Assembly (NCBI GenBank): GCA_025345505.1
Contig: JANVCC010000018.1
Location: 57,991,341 to 58,055,340 of the forward strand
DNA length: 64,000 nucleotides
Source: Todiramphus chloris collaris
Lineage: Eukaryota; Chordata; Aves; Coraciiformes; Alcedinidae
Direction: 5' to 3'
Part shown: positions 52,654 to 61,749 of the stretch, one piece after another
Layout of the letters: each line of letters starts with the position of its first letter
Position numbering within the stretch: position 1 is the stretch's first letter
Position numbers and translations under genes: made by a program
Notes under the pieces: model-generated
Databases searched by the model: none
Seen by the model: the letters and a program-made list of their open reading frames with translations, nothing else
Told to the model about the DNA's origin: nothing

Positions 52654-53045
52654 TTGGAAAGGACCTGTGGAGGTCATCTACTCCAGTGCCTTGTTTGAAT
52701 GACATTACTGAAGCAGCATTCCCAAGGATGGGGATTTCACAAGCACTTTGTGCAAACCATTTGTTCACCCTGCTGTTTTTCTGGTGTATTTGAATAGAAA
52801 ACATTATTTTATTTCACATATACTGATTTATTTCATGATGATACTGAAAACTGAAGTGAGTGCATTGATCAGCATTGACCATCTGAGTACTCAGTGTTAT
52901 TTGTCCTATGTCATCCTCTGAAGTGGCAAAATAGAAGTATCTCAATTCTTTCAGCCTCTCCTGATACATGATGTGCTCCAACCCCCCTGACCATCTTGGT
53001 GCCCTTTTCTGGATTAGGTCCAATATGTCATTGTCTTTCTTTTAG
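52654..53045 (-). mobile_element. Degraded CR1 LINE fragment, minus strand
   Basis: GGAAAGGACCTGTGGAGGTC at its left end is the reverse of a CR1 3' end without the octamers. Further in, the minus strand encodes LIQKRAPRWSGGLEHIMYQE followed by RLKEL, the CR1 segment that reads [14 protein letters not shown] in better copies. The middle, about 52760-52870, is barely recognisable. Confidence 0.78.
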
Positions 53046-54371
53046 CTCTTGTAAGCACTAAGTAGAAAGAATGGGGGGGGTTTATTGCATTTTAAAGTAG
53101 AAATACTTAGTTGATTTTTTAAAAGTTAATATGGTTACTTCTATGTTTCTGTGAGTGCAAATTAACGATATATATTTAGCTGATGATTAATGCACTTGAC
53201 AAGAAACTAAATGCAAAGCAAGGAAAATTCACAATTTATGACAGAAAGTGGACAAATAATACTGAAATAAGTCAGCTTTTTTTTTTTTTCTAGAATCTAA
53301 GTCTAATGTTGAATTTAAATCTAGAGTTGGTTAACCTTTTGTATAACTTTCTGGAAAGAGTTATATTTGTAAGAACCAAGATTTTTATACAATGGTAATA
53401 GTTCCCATTTAAACCTGCTGTTACAGCTGCAGAAATGAGCTTTCAAAAGCTTGGGAGACCCTTTGTCAGCCCTGACAAAAAGCAGCAAAATCTAAGCTAA
53501 ATACAGTGTATTTGCTGATAGTTACATGTGGAAATGAGGGTTAAAAATGGGAAATCATCAGGGATAATGTTGGTTTCCTGTATAAGCTTTGGAAAGTTGA
53601 ATTTATTTTTTAGATTGGCTTCTTCACATTACTCTCAAGAGAAAACATAAATGAGAAAAATCCAACCAGTGCCTTCATACTGGTGATTTTGTTTAAATAC
53701 CTTGGTCTCGGTATGAAAATTATTTTAAAAGGCTATGCATAAATTATTGTGTTTCTAGCCCTATCTGGTGTAGCTTTTTATTTGGACTAATTGAAAAATG
53801 AAAATAAAAGCATTGACATTACAACAGTGAAACATTTCAGCCTTGTTAATACTGTTCAATGATGTGGAAAACAATCACAAAGAGAGGAAAGCTTTTCTCT
53901 ACGATATTTCCATTAAAATATGTTTCTCACCAAGAACATTTAGTACTATACGTTAAACATTCTAGCTTGTCAAAGATAATTCCTATTAAACAAAAGGCTT
54001 GATTAACCCTGTCAGTTTCAGAATGACATATTTTTTCTTATCTTATCAATCAGTTATTGACCATGTGTTGCCCAAAGTGCCTTTTGGAATTTTTTGTGCT
54101 TACAGCTGTCAGTATGAAGCCAGCACCATTGCTCAGTGCTACTCAGTGGATACAAATGCAAATGCCTCAATTACATTAATTGTATATGTTTGCATACAGA
54201 CATGATAAGAAACTGGAATGTTCCTTGAATACTTCCTTACTATTATTTCTTTCTCCACCCTGTTAATATCGTTACTGCATGATTTTCTTTTTCTTACTAC
54301 TACTTCAAAATAAAGCTTCTGTTTTGTTTTATTTTGGTTTTTTTCTCCCCCCAATATTCTCTCTCTTCCAG

Positions 54372-54515
54372 GTTAATGTGGAAGGTACCCACTGTGACAG
54401 GTGCAAGTCTGGTACATTTGGTCTCTCTGCCAGAAACCCACTTGGCTGCAGCAGTTGCTATTGCTTTGGCCTGACGACACAGTGCAGTGAGGCAAGGGGG
54501 CTGATTCGCATGTGG
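54372..54515 (+). CDS. LAMA2: LAMA2 window exon 13: end of LE13, LE14 first part, entry to second L4 domain
   Basis: The exon encodes VNVEGTHCDRCKSGTFGL and SARNPLGC, closing LE13. It then encodes SSCYCFGLTTQC, the short first part of the LE module interrupted by the second L4 domain. It ends with SEARGLIRMW, entering that domain. Phase is 0 at both ends over 48 codons. It is nearly identical to recalled human LAMA2 (VNVEGIHCDRC, NPLGCSSCYCFG, SEAKGLIRTW). The acceptor is CCAATATTCTCTCTCTTCCAG and the donor is TGG|GTGAGT. It is followed by a 4.3 kb intron holding the antisense CR1. Confidence 0.96.
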
Positions 54516-55162
54516 GTGAGTAGGAAACTGCTGAGCCATGTAATGTGATAATGTTGTTTCCTGCTGGCATCTTTTAGTCAGGCACTGAGAGCTAGCTAGA
54601 AAATGGCCAAACATTTAAGCAATCATTCTCCTCTCTATCCTTCGGAAGCGAGAGAGCAGTATGTTCCATTAGACAATCAGGGTCAAGGCATTAAAAGTGA
54701 ATAAGTACATAAGAAAACTAATGATAGGATAGCTGACATCAAGCCGAAGTAAAGCTATTAAAGCCCAGGAAAAGGCAAGTTAGTCATGTGGGGAAATTAT
54801 ACAGTCCAGTGCATTGTAACATAATCTCTAGGATGTGATACACAGATTACCCAGGTGTACTCAAGGGTCACAGATGCTTGTTGTCCAACATAGATTTCCC
54901 ATGGTTCAATTAATCTGTTTATTTTCATTACTGTTTTATTTTTAATTTTTTAAAAAGAGCTTACTGAAGCTCTGTTGAAATCAAAGAATGGGAGGGTATA
55001 ATCCATCAGAGTAAACAAAGAGCTCTACACCTTTTTGTGGAAAAGGGCTTTGAGACTGACCAACAAAGGCAGATTGGATGTGTCCATTTAACTGTACAAC
55101 AAACACAAAACTTACATTGAGACCACTGCTGTCCATCGCTGCTCTGTCAGCTCCACAGTTAG

Positions 55163-57110
55163 TCATAGAATCATAGAACGTCAAGGGCTGGAAGGGACCT
55201 CGAGAGATCATCTAGTCCAACCCCCCTGCCAGAGCAGGATCACCTAGACCAGGTCACACAGGAACGTGTCCAGGCGGGTCTTGAATATCTCCAGAGAGGG
55301 AGACTCCACAACCCCCCCGGGCAGCCTGTTCCAGTGTCCGGCACCCTCACTGTGAGAAAATTTTTCCTTATGTTTACATGAAACTTCCTGTGCCTCAGCT
55401 TCAACCCATTACCCCTTGTCCTATCATTGGGCATCACCGAGAAGAGACTGGCTCCATCTTCCCGACACTCACCCTTCATATATTTATAAACATTGATTAA
55501 ATCATCCCTTAGTCTTCTTTTCTCTAAGCTAAAAAGCCCCAGCTCCCTCAGTCTATCCTCATAAGAGAGACGTTCCACTCCCTTAAACATCTTTGTAGCC
55601 CTGTGCCGGACCCTCTCCAGCAGTTCCATGTCCTTCTTAAACTGGGGTGCCCAGAACTGGACACAGATTCCAGATGTGGCCTCACTAGGGCAGAGTAGAG
55701 GGTCAGGAGAACCTCTCTCCACCTACTAGCTACACCCCTTCTAATACACCCCAGGATGGCATTGGCCCTCTTGGCCACAAGAGCACACTGCTGGCTCATG
55801 GTCAGCATCCCATCAACCAGGACCCCCAGGTCCTTTTCCCCTTCACTGACTTCTAACAGGTCAGTCCCCAACCTATACTGATACCTGGGGTTGTTCTTTC
55901 CCAGGTGCAGGACTCTGCACTTGCCCTTACTAAATTTCATCAAATTTCTTCCTGCCCAACCCTCCAGCCTGTCCAGGTCTCACTGAATGGCAGCACAGCC
56001 TGCTGGGGTGTCAGCCACTCCACCCAGCTTGGTATCATCAGCAAACTTGCTGACAGTGCTCTCTGTGCCCTCATCCAGGTCATTGATGAACAGGTTAAAC
56101 AGAACCGGTTCCAGCACCGACCCCTGTGGAACCCCACTGGTTACGGGCCTCCAGCAAGACTCCATCCCATTGACCACAGTTCTCTGGCTTCTTTCTTTCA
56201 ACCAGTTCCCAATCCACCTCACTACCTGATCATCCAGACCACACTGTCTCAGTTTAGCAAGAAGGATGCTGTGGGAGACAGTGTCAAATGCCTTAGAGAA
56301 ATCAAGAAAAAACACATCTACTGCTCTACCATCGTCTATCCACCTGGTTGTGTCCTTGTAAAAGGTTATCAGGCTGGTCAAACGTGACCTCCCCTTGATA
56401 AAACCGTGTTGATTGCTCCTGATGACCCTCTTGTCCTTGACATGGCTAAGGATAGTGTCAAGGATAAGTTGGTCCATTATCTTTACAGGGGTGGAGGTGA
56501 GGCTGACCGGTCTATAGTTACCAGGGTCCTCCTTCTTGCCCCTCTTGAAGATTGGGGTGATGTTTGCCCTCCTCCAGTCCCCAGGCACCTCTCCTGTGTG
56601 CCATGACTTACTACAGGTAATGGTGAGTGGTCTGGCAGTGACCTGTGCCAGCTCCCTCAGCACCCTTGGATGCATGCCGTCAGGACCCATGGACTTATGG
56701 ATGTCCAGATTCCTCAGCTGTTCTTTAACCCAGTCCTCATCAACCAGGGAAGATTCCTTAGTCATGCTATCCTCTGGTGCCTCAGGTGCCAGGAGCTCCT
56801 GAGGACAGTCTTCAGCAGTATAGACAGAGACAAAGAAGGCATTTAATAACTCTGCCTTCTTTGTGTCATCTGTCACCAGGGCACCTGTCCCATTCAGCAG
56901 AGGGCCTACATTGCCTCTAGCCTTAGCGTTTCCTGCAATATATTTGAAGAAGCCCTTTTTGTTACCCTTGACCTCCCTTGCAAGGTTAGAAGCCCTTTTT
57001 GTTACCCTTGACCTCCCCTGCAAGGTTAGAAGCCCTTTTTGTTACCCTTGACCTCCCTTGCAAGGTTAGAAGCCCTTTTTGTTACCCTTGACCTCCCCTG
57101 CAAGGTTACA
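55163..57110 (-). mobile_element. CR1 LINE, 5'-truncated, with reverse transcriptase reading frame, minus strand
   Basis: This is the best preserved transposon in the window. On the minus strand, 57023-55983 encodes 347 residues of CR1 ORF2 with clear reverse-transcriptase blocks: [72 protein letters not shown] and [10 protein letters not shown] with the catalytic FADD. An in-frame TGA at 55982-55980 ends it. The same frame then continues ([44 protein letters not shown]) to about 55670, where a frameshift moves the text to another frame ([20 protein letters not shown]). The 3' end with TTCTATGATTCTATGA (reverse of 55163-55178) is present. No endonuclease domain is left. The element is not autonomous. 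Confidence 0.97.
56951..57110 (-). repeat. Four tandem 40 bp units at the 5' end of the CR1 copy
   Basis: Units run 56951-56990, 56991-57030, 57031-57070 and 57071-57110, each starting AGCCCTTTTTGTTACCCTTG. Units 1 and 3 have CTCCCTTG at position 24-31 and units 2 and 4 have CTCCCCTG, so the array is two 80 bp dimers. The unit derives from the CR1 coding text that reads [13 protein letters not shown] on the minus strand. Since 40 is not a multiple of three, it destroys that frame upstream of the first unit. The last unit ends with ACA rather than AGA. Confidence 0.97.
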
Positions 57111-58805
57111 TTCTGGAGGAACTATTTCTGATAAAAAATGACTAGTTCAGTCTCCTTGTATGGCAGTCATATCTCTGCTAGGCATCATGTCAGCCATAGA
57201 GGGAATGCCTACCTAATGCAAAACAGCCAAAGCCCTTGACTTGTCATGCACAAGCATCAATTGGATAATTTAGGCTGAAATCAGGGTGTGATCTCTTACT
57301 AAAGAGTTCATATCTCTTGGTCAAAGTAATACGAGTAGCACCCACTCACCCCTTCATTGTTCAATCCAATAAGATTTTCCCTTCCCAGTGGATGAAGTGA
57401 TATCATGATCTGACCCAGTTTTTCTTTTTATTTCATTTTTTTCCCCATCATATGGTGGTAGGCTGGAGATGTAGGCTGTAAAAGGCTGACAAGTTACAAA
57501 ATTTAATCAAGTTCTATGACAGCAACAGTACCAGAAAATTGTGCTTTGACCTTTGTGGCAGCAAAAAGCAGAAACATAGTTTAAACTTCCTGATTATATT
57601 GTGTCTCTTGATTAATTTCCTTTCATGTTTATATGAAAGTGTATATCCACATCTCATCTAGTTTTTGGTACTCTGATCTATTTCAGAATGGTTTTGGAGT
57701 TTTAAACTGAGATTGGTTTCTGCCAGCTGCTAGTGGCTACCAGGTGCTTTCAGGTGTTTCAAATGGCATTAGACATGTTTAAACAAGCAGATTTTGTCTT
57801 ATATGACAATAAGGCAAGGAAGATCTGAAATCCAAATGTGCTGATCACTTTCTTGATGTCTAAAGTAGTAAACAGTAAAATACGGTGATGATAGGAACTC
57901 AGCAAGTCTCACTTAAGGCTGACAATGCTTCCATGTCAGATCAGTGTAGAGATGCTGCTGTAAATGGAAATAACACTTAAAATACAGTACAGGGCTTGCT
58001 TGATTCCTCACTACCTGATGCCTGTCTTGTGAGCAGTCTGTTGATGAGATGACTGTTAATGACTCTGCATTCGTTTCCTTTGTTTTCTTCACTCTTTGGG
58101 AGAAAGCAACTTTGATTCTAGCCCTTTGCATTTGTTCACACACTTCCTGTGATACTTTCATCTGCACAGAATTACTAAGGCTCTTATTACAGTTTTTGAT
58201 CTAAATAATGATTTCTATATAATACTACAGAGACTCTTTCAACAAGTCTAAGAAAATTACAAGTATCTAAGCGGCATCCTTGTATTTTTCATTAAATCTA
58301 AATTTAGAGTTACAGAAACCCTGAGCCCTCACTCTCTGCATATTGCCTGGAGAACACTTACCTTGAATATTGTGTAAAAGTACCAAGGGATCAGGCACTG
58401 TTTTCCACAGCTCCACTGATGTATAATAAGTGTTGGTGAGAAGTATTCTTGTTCACATGGTACGTTTCTCAAAATCCAACCAGAAGAGGCCTGAGACTGA
58501 AATAGCACTATGAAAATCACTTCAATAAAAATCATGGGATCACTGGCTGATGAAACTATTTTAACCAGTGCTAGTATGTTCTTTGTTAACAGGAGGACAA
58601 GGTGCAAAAAGCGTGAGGGGGAGGTTATTATTATCATCACTGTTTATACCTGAAGGAGTAGTAAGACTGTTTTGTGACAAATTGTTCATGATGTGAAGTG
58701 AAATTATCTAGAAGTAGTTTCTTAAAGAGTTGGAATTTAAAGACTAACATTTTGTGGGGAAAAATAGACTGGATTTTCTTCTTGATATTTTAAATATATA
58801 TATAG

Positions 58806-58985
58806 GTGACCTTGAAGCCAGAGCAAATGATTCTGCCGCTGGTGGATGAAAAGCTTCAGCGCAGCACTCTTTCAGGGATTGCATTCCAACCTCCTGAAAT
58901 AGTAGCAGATATAGAACAGGTGATTCAGGATCTTCGGTCAGAACCTGTTTACTGGAGACTTCCAGAGCAGTTTGAGGGACGAAAG
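58806..58985 (+). CDS. LAMA2: LAMA2 window exon 14: N-terminal part of the second laminin IV type A domain
   Basis: Sixty codons in phase 0 encode VTLKPEQMILPLVDEKLQ, then GIAFQPPEIVADIEQ, LRSEPVYWRLPEQFEG and RK. This matches the start of the second L4 domain of recalled human LAMA2 (ILPLVDEALQ, FQHPEIVAH, EPFYWKLPEQFEGKK). The YWxLPEQFxG motif is shared by many laminin L4 domains. The acceptor is unusual: TTTAAATATATATATAG, with almost no pyrimidine tract close to the AG. The donor is AAG|GTAAAC. Confidence 0.95.
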
Positions 58986-59749
58986 GTAAACTTAAAATTA
59001 TACATATTTTTAATCTTCTCTTTCTATTTTGCAATGGCTGTTTTCCCTTCCAATAAACATGTCATCACACAGTAGAAGGTACTTCAAAAGAAAGTAAATT
59101 CCATTCCATTTAAATTAAAATTATACTAAAAATTATTTGCTCTGTTATCATGGAAACTCATGTCTGTTATATACACATTATTTAAAAATAGATATATACA
59201 GACAGTAACATGTAATGTTTTTCCACAGGACAGATTCTCTCATTAAAATGTTATTTGAAAAGTTAAGCTGCATTAATTTAATATAACTCTCTCGTAACTT
59301 TTTGGTTTTCTCCATTTTAAATTTAAAAATGCTCGATCTTTGCAGGCTACACCAGAGAAAATGATTGAAATAACCCTCCTTTTGGATATTGTTATGTGCC
59401 TCTGTGATGATTTATTTTGCACTTTTGATATTTCTTAGTTCGGCTTGGGAAAGTTTAGCTGTTTCTTTCTCTAAACACAAGCTTCGGGGAGCATCAAGGC
59501 ACATATAAAGAAATATATCACATTTTTATTTTAGCATAGTACAATAACAAATTGCTGATGGGTATTTCTGAGCACAGGCCTTGTCCCCAGATAGTTCCAC
59601 CAGTATGTATTGCTATTTTCTACCACATACACATTCATCAGACTGCACATAGGTGCAGAGTGTATCAAGCTCTTACATATGCCCAGGAAGTCATTTTTAG
59701 CTAACTGAAAATGAGATTTCTTTTTGTACTTTGTGTTTTGTTTTGTTAG
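58986..59749 (+). other. LAMA2 intron, 764 bases
   Basis: AT-rich, without recognised repeats. A normal T/G-rich stretch precedes the acceptor. Confidence 0.9.
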
Positions 59750-59938
59750 CTGACCGCTTATGGAGGGAAATTGAAATATGCAATCTACTTTGAAGCAAGA
59801 GAAGAGACAGGTTTTACTACTTACTACCCACAAGTCATCATAAGAGGTGGGCCTCCCACCCATACAAGAATTATTGTCCGGCATATGGCTGCCCCTCTGA
59901 TTGGGCAGCTGACAAGGCATGAGATAGAGATGACAGAG
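59750..59938 (+). CDS. LAMA2: LAMA2 window exon 15: central part of the second laminin IV type A domain
   Basis: The exon has 63 codons in phase 0. It encodes LTAYGGKLKYAIYFEAREE, TGFTTYYPQVIIRGG, THTRIIVRHMAAPLIGQL and TRHEIEMTE, the beta-sandwich core of the second L4 domain. It differs from recalled human LAMA2 at only a handful of positions. AYGGKLKYAI is the typical L4 strand, and the equivalent in exon 1 is AAAGGHLKFTV. The acceptor is TTGTTTTGTTTTGTTAG and the donor is GAG|GTAACT. The intron that follows is only 94 bases. Retaining it would shift the frame and give a stop at 60035-60037. Confidence 0.96.
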
Positions 59939-60032
59939 GTAACTTTTCCATCTGCTTTTTTTTCCCCAGAAGTTAAGCACATGGTTCTTTTTAATACTGT
60001 TATTAATCTGGTTTTGCATTACTGTCTTTCAG

Positions 60033-60271
60033 CATGAATGGGGATATTATGGTGATGACCAAAGTGTCAGAAACACCATGCCCTGGGAATATTATCATAA
60101 TGACCCAAGTATTAACAGGACGGTGTCCCAGACAGATTTCACCTGGAAACATTACGGAGATGACTCACGACCGAGTAGAGCTGTGTCCCGGGAAGACTTC
60201 CTGAATGTGTTGTATGATGTTCATTACATTCTTATTAAGGCTACTCATGGCAATATCATGAGGCAGAGCAG
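60033..60271 (+). CDS. LAMA2: LAMA2 window exon 16: C-terminal part of second L4 domain, with an expanded internal repeat
   Basis: The exon is 239 bases, entering in phase 0 and leaving after two bases of an arginine codon. It begins with three tandem related blocks starting at tryptophan: WGYYGDDQSVRNTMP (60039-60083), WEYYHNDPSINRTVSQTDFT (60084-60143) and WKHYGDDSRPSRAVSREDF (60144-60200). The conserved domain end follows, LNVLYDVHYILIKATHGN and IMRQSR. Recalled human LAMA2 has a single block (WKYYGDDPRVHRTVTREDF), and recalled LAMA1 also has one. The third block is the likely original, since it leads into the conserved text. The expansion adds 35 codons, keeps the frame, and adds an NRT glycosylation sequon. 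Borders are TGTCTTTCAG|CAT and AG|GTAACT. Confidence 0.94.
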
Positions 60272-61329
60272 GTAACTATTTCATATAGTGGTCTGAAATA
60301 GTGCAGTAGTCACAGATAACCTGATAGAGCTCCCATCTATTCTGAGCAGCATTTTTATTCATAACATCGCCTATAAGCAGCTGCTGAGAAGAACAGGAGT
60401 TGGCATTCAGCATAGCAGAAGATGGAAGAAAAGGAGATTTTATTCAATAGAAAATGTAAATTACAATAGACAAATAAAATCTTTGTTTTCAGGATCCTAG
60501 AACAGAAAACACATGTAAGCACACATGTCCTGAAACAAACCCAAAGTAATTTTTGAATAAAATGTCTACTTTATGGAAACACGGTGCTGTAATTACATAT
60601 TAATGTTAGCGTATGAAGGAATTTTCTCTTGCAAGGGGGAAATGAGGTAAAAAGTCAAAGATGAAAGCGTACTCCTTTAACGAAATGCTACATAATCTGA
60701 TATATTAGGGGCTGATATAGTTAACATTTTCTATTAGGATTGTTCATTAGTAAGTTAGATGATGAAATAAAAATAATAATAAATTTGAAGTGGACATCAG
60801 ACAACAAGGTGAGAGGAATAAATTGCAGCAAAAAATCTTTTGCAGTCTAAAGCACAGCTGTAAGATTTTACACGTTGAAATGAGTAGTTAATTGAACAAA
60901 CAGGGAACAACTACTTAGTTTCCTATTATTCAAAGAAAGATCTGTTGTTTATAACATACCACAAGGGGATCATGATTCAGTAATGATATTCTTGTTGAGA
61001 GATTCTAATATTCTAGATACATGTATAAACAGATACAGCCTGCAAAGTGAAAAAAAAAAAAAAATCTTTAACTTCTACCCACCACTAGTAAAGCCTAAAC
61101 ATTCAGGTTTTGGATACTGGAAGAAAAAGTTATTAAAGTATTCAGAGGATAACTGAAAAACCTCACAGATTAGGAAAGATGACTGTGAGAGAAGATGTAA
61201 AGAACTAGATGGATTTAGAAACTAGAAACTGCCTTAAAATGCATAAGAATGTTGTCACAAAGAGAAAGTAAACAATCAGTTCTCTGTTGCCATGGTGGGT
61301 AAGTCAAAAAAGAAATGAGCTTAAACTTC

Positions 61330-61430
61330 AGCAGGAAAGATTCACATTAGACATGAGATTAAAATTCACTGCGGTAAAGAGTTACTGGAACAGATTACAT
61401 AGATAATGTCTGAAATTACATAGAAATGGT
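61330..61430 (+). mobile_element. Old partial CR1 3' fragment, plus strand
   Basis: CAGCAGGAAAGATTCACATT, AGACATGAGATTAAAATTCA and TTACTGGAACAGATTACATA correspond to the CR1 segment CAGGGAGGTTTAGATTAGACATTAGG...CACTGGAACAGGCTGCCCAG. The same segment occurs again, better preserved, right after it at 61435, so this is a separate older insertion or a partial duplicate. Confidence 0.6.
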
Positions 61431-61434
61431 CTGA

Positions 61435-61749
61435 AGTTGCAGCAGGGGAGGTTTGAATTAGATATTAGGAAGAAATTCTTTACAGAGAGAGCAAATGAGG
61501 CACTGGAACAGCCTGCCCAGGGAGGTGGTTGAGTCACCATCCCTGGAGGTATTTAAGAAACGAGTTGACATGGAGCTTCATGACATGCACTAAGGGCAGG
61601 CATGTAAGCGGCTTGTGTGGGGTTTTTTTTGTTGTTTTTTTTTAACTAATGGTCAGGTATTTAGCTGGTTTTCGTTCTTGTAGGTATGGTTGGACTTGGT
61701 GATCTTGGAGGTCCTTTCCAACCACGATTATTCTGTGATTCTGTGATAA
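61435..61749 (+). mobile_element. CR1 LINE 3' end, plus strand, with ATTCTGTG octamers
   Basis: CAGCAGGGGAGGTTTGAATT, TTAGGAAGAAATTCTTTACA, CACTGGAACAGCCTGCCCAG and GGTATTTAAGAAACGAGTTG are standard CR1 3' sequence. The element ends with GTTGGACTTGGTGATCTTGG and ATTCTGTGATTCTGTGATAA (61729-61748). Only the C-terminal coding remnant and 3' UTR are present. The octamer form (ATTCTGTG) and the 3' UTR differ from the copies at 8945 and 55163, so it is probably another CR1 subfamily. Confidence 0.93.

Larger units (their letters stand above)
51065..54371 (+). other. LAMA2 intron, 3.3 kb
   Basis: Contains two degraded CR1 copies in opposite orientations (51720-52495 plus, 52654-53045 minus). Outside them I see only AT-rich sequence. 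Confidence 0.88.
54516..58805 (+). other. LAMA2 intron, 4.3 kb, hosting the young antisense CR1
   Basis: About 45 percent of this intron is the CR1 at 55163-57110. The flanks are AT-rich sequence without recognised elements. The acceptor end is an ATATAT run, not a pyrimidine tract. Confidence 0.88.
6415..60271 (+). other. LAMA2: LAMA2 gene segment (laminin alpha-2), 16 exons, both ends outside the window
   Basis: Laminin alpha-2 is the secreted basement-membrane chain that assembles with beta and gamma chains into laminin-211/221, mainly around muscle and Schwann cells. The sixteen exons join without a stop over 842 codons, and every junction has matching phase and GT-AG borders. The product runs L4 domain, LE rod, L4 domain. 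Two L4 domains separated by LE modules are found in alpha-1 and alpha-2, not in alpha-3, alpha-4 or alpha-5. Peptides such as RHRRVNGTIF and DNLDFSIPGSCDSLSG match recalled human LAMA2 rather than LAMA1. Retained introns and intact frames argue for a functional gene. The promoter, LN domain, coiled coil and LG domains are not in the window. Confidence 0.96.

Noticed and set aside
55905-56606. Plus-strand open frames of up to 160 codons across the CR1
   Set aside because: They are antisense to the CR1 reverse-transcriptase frame and are shadows of it.
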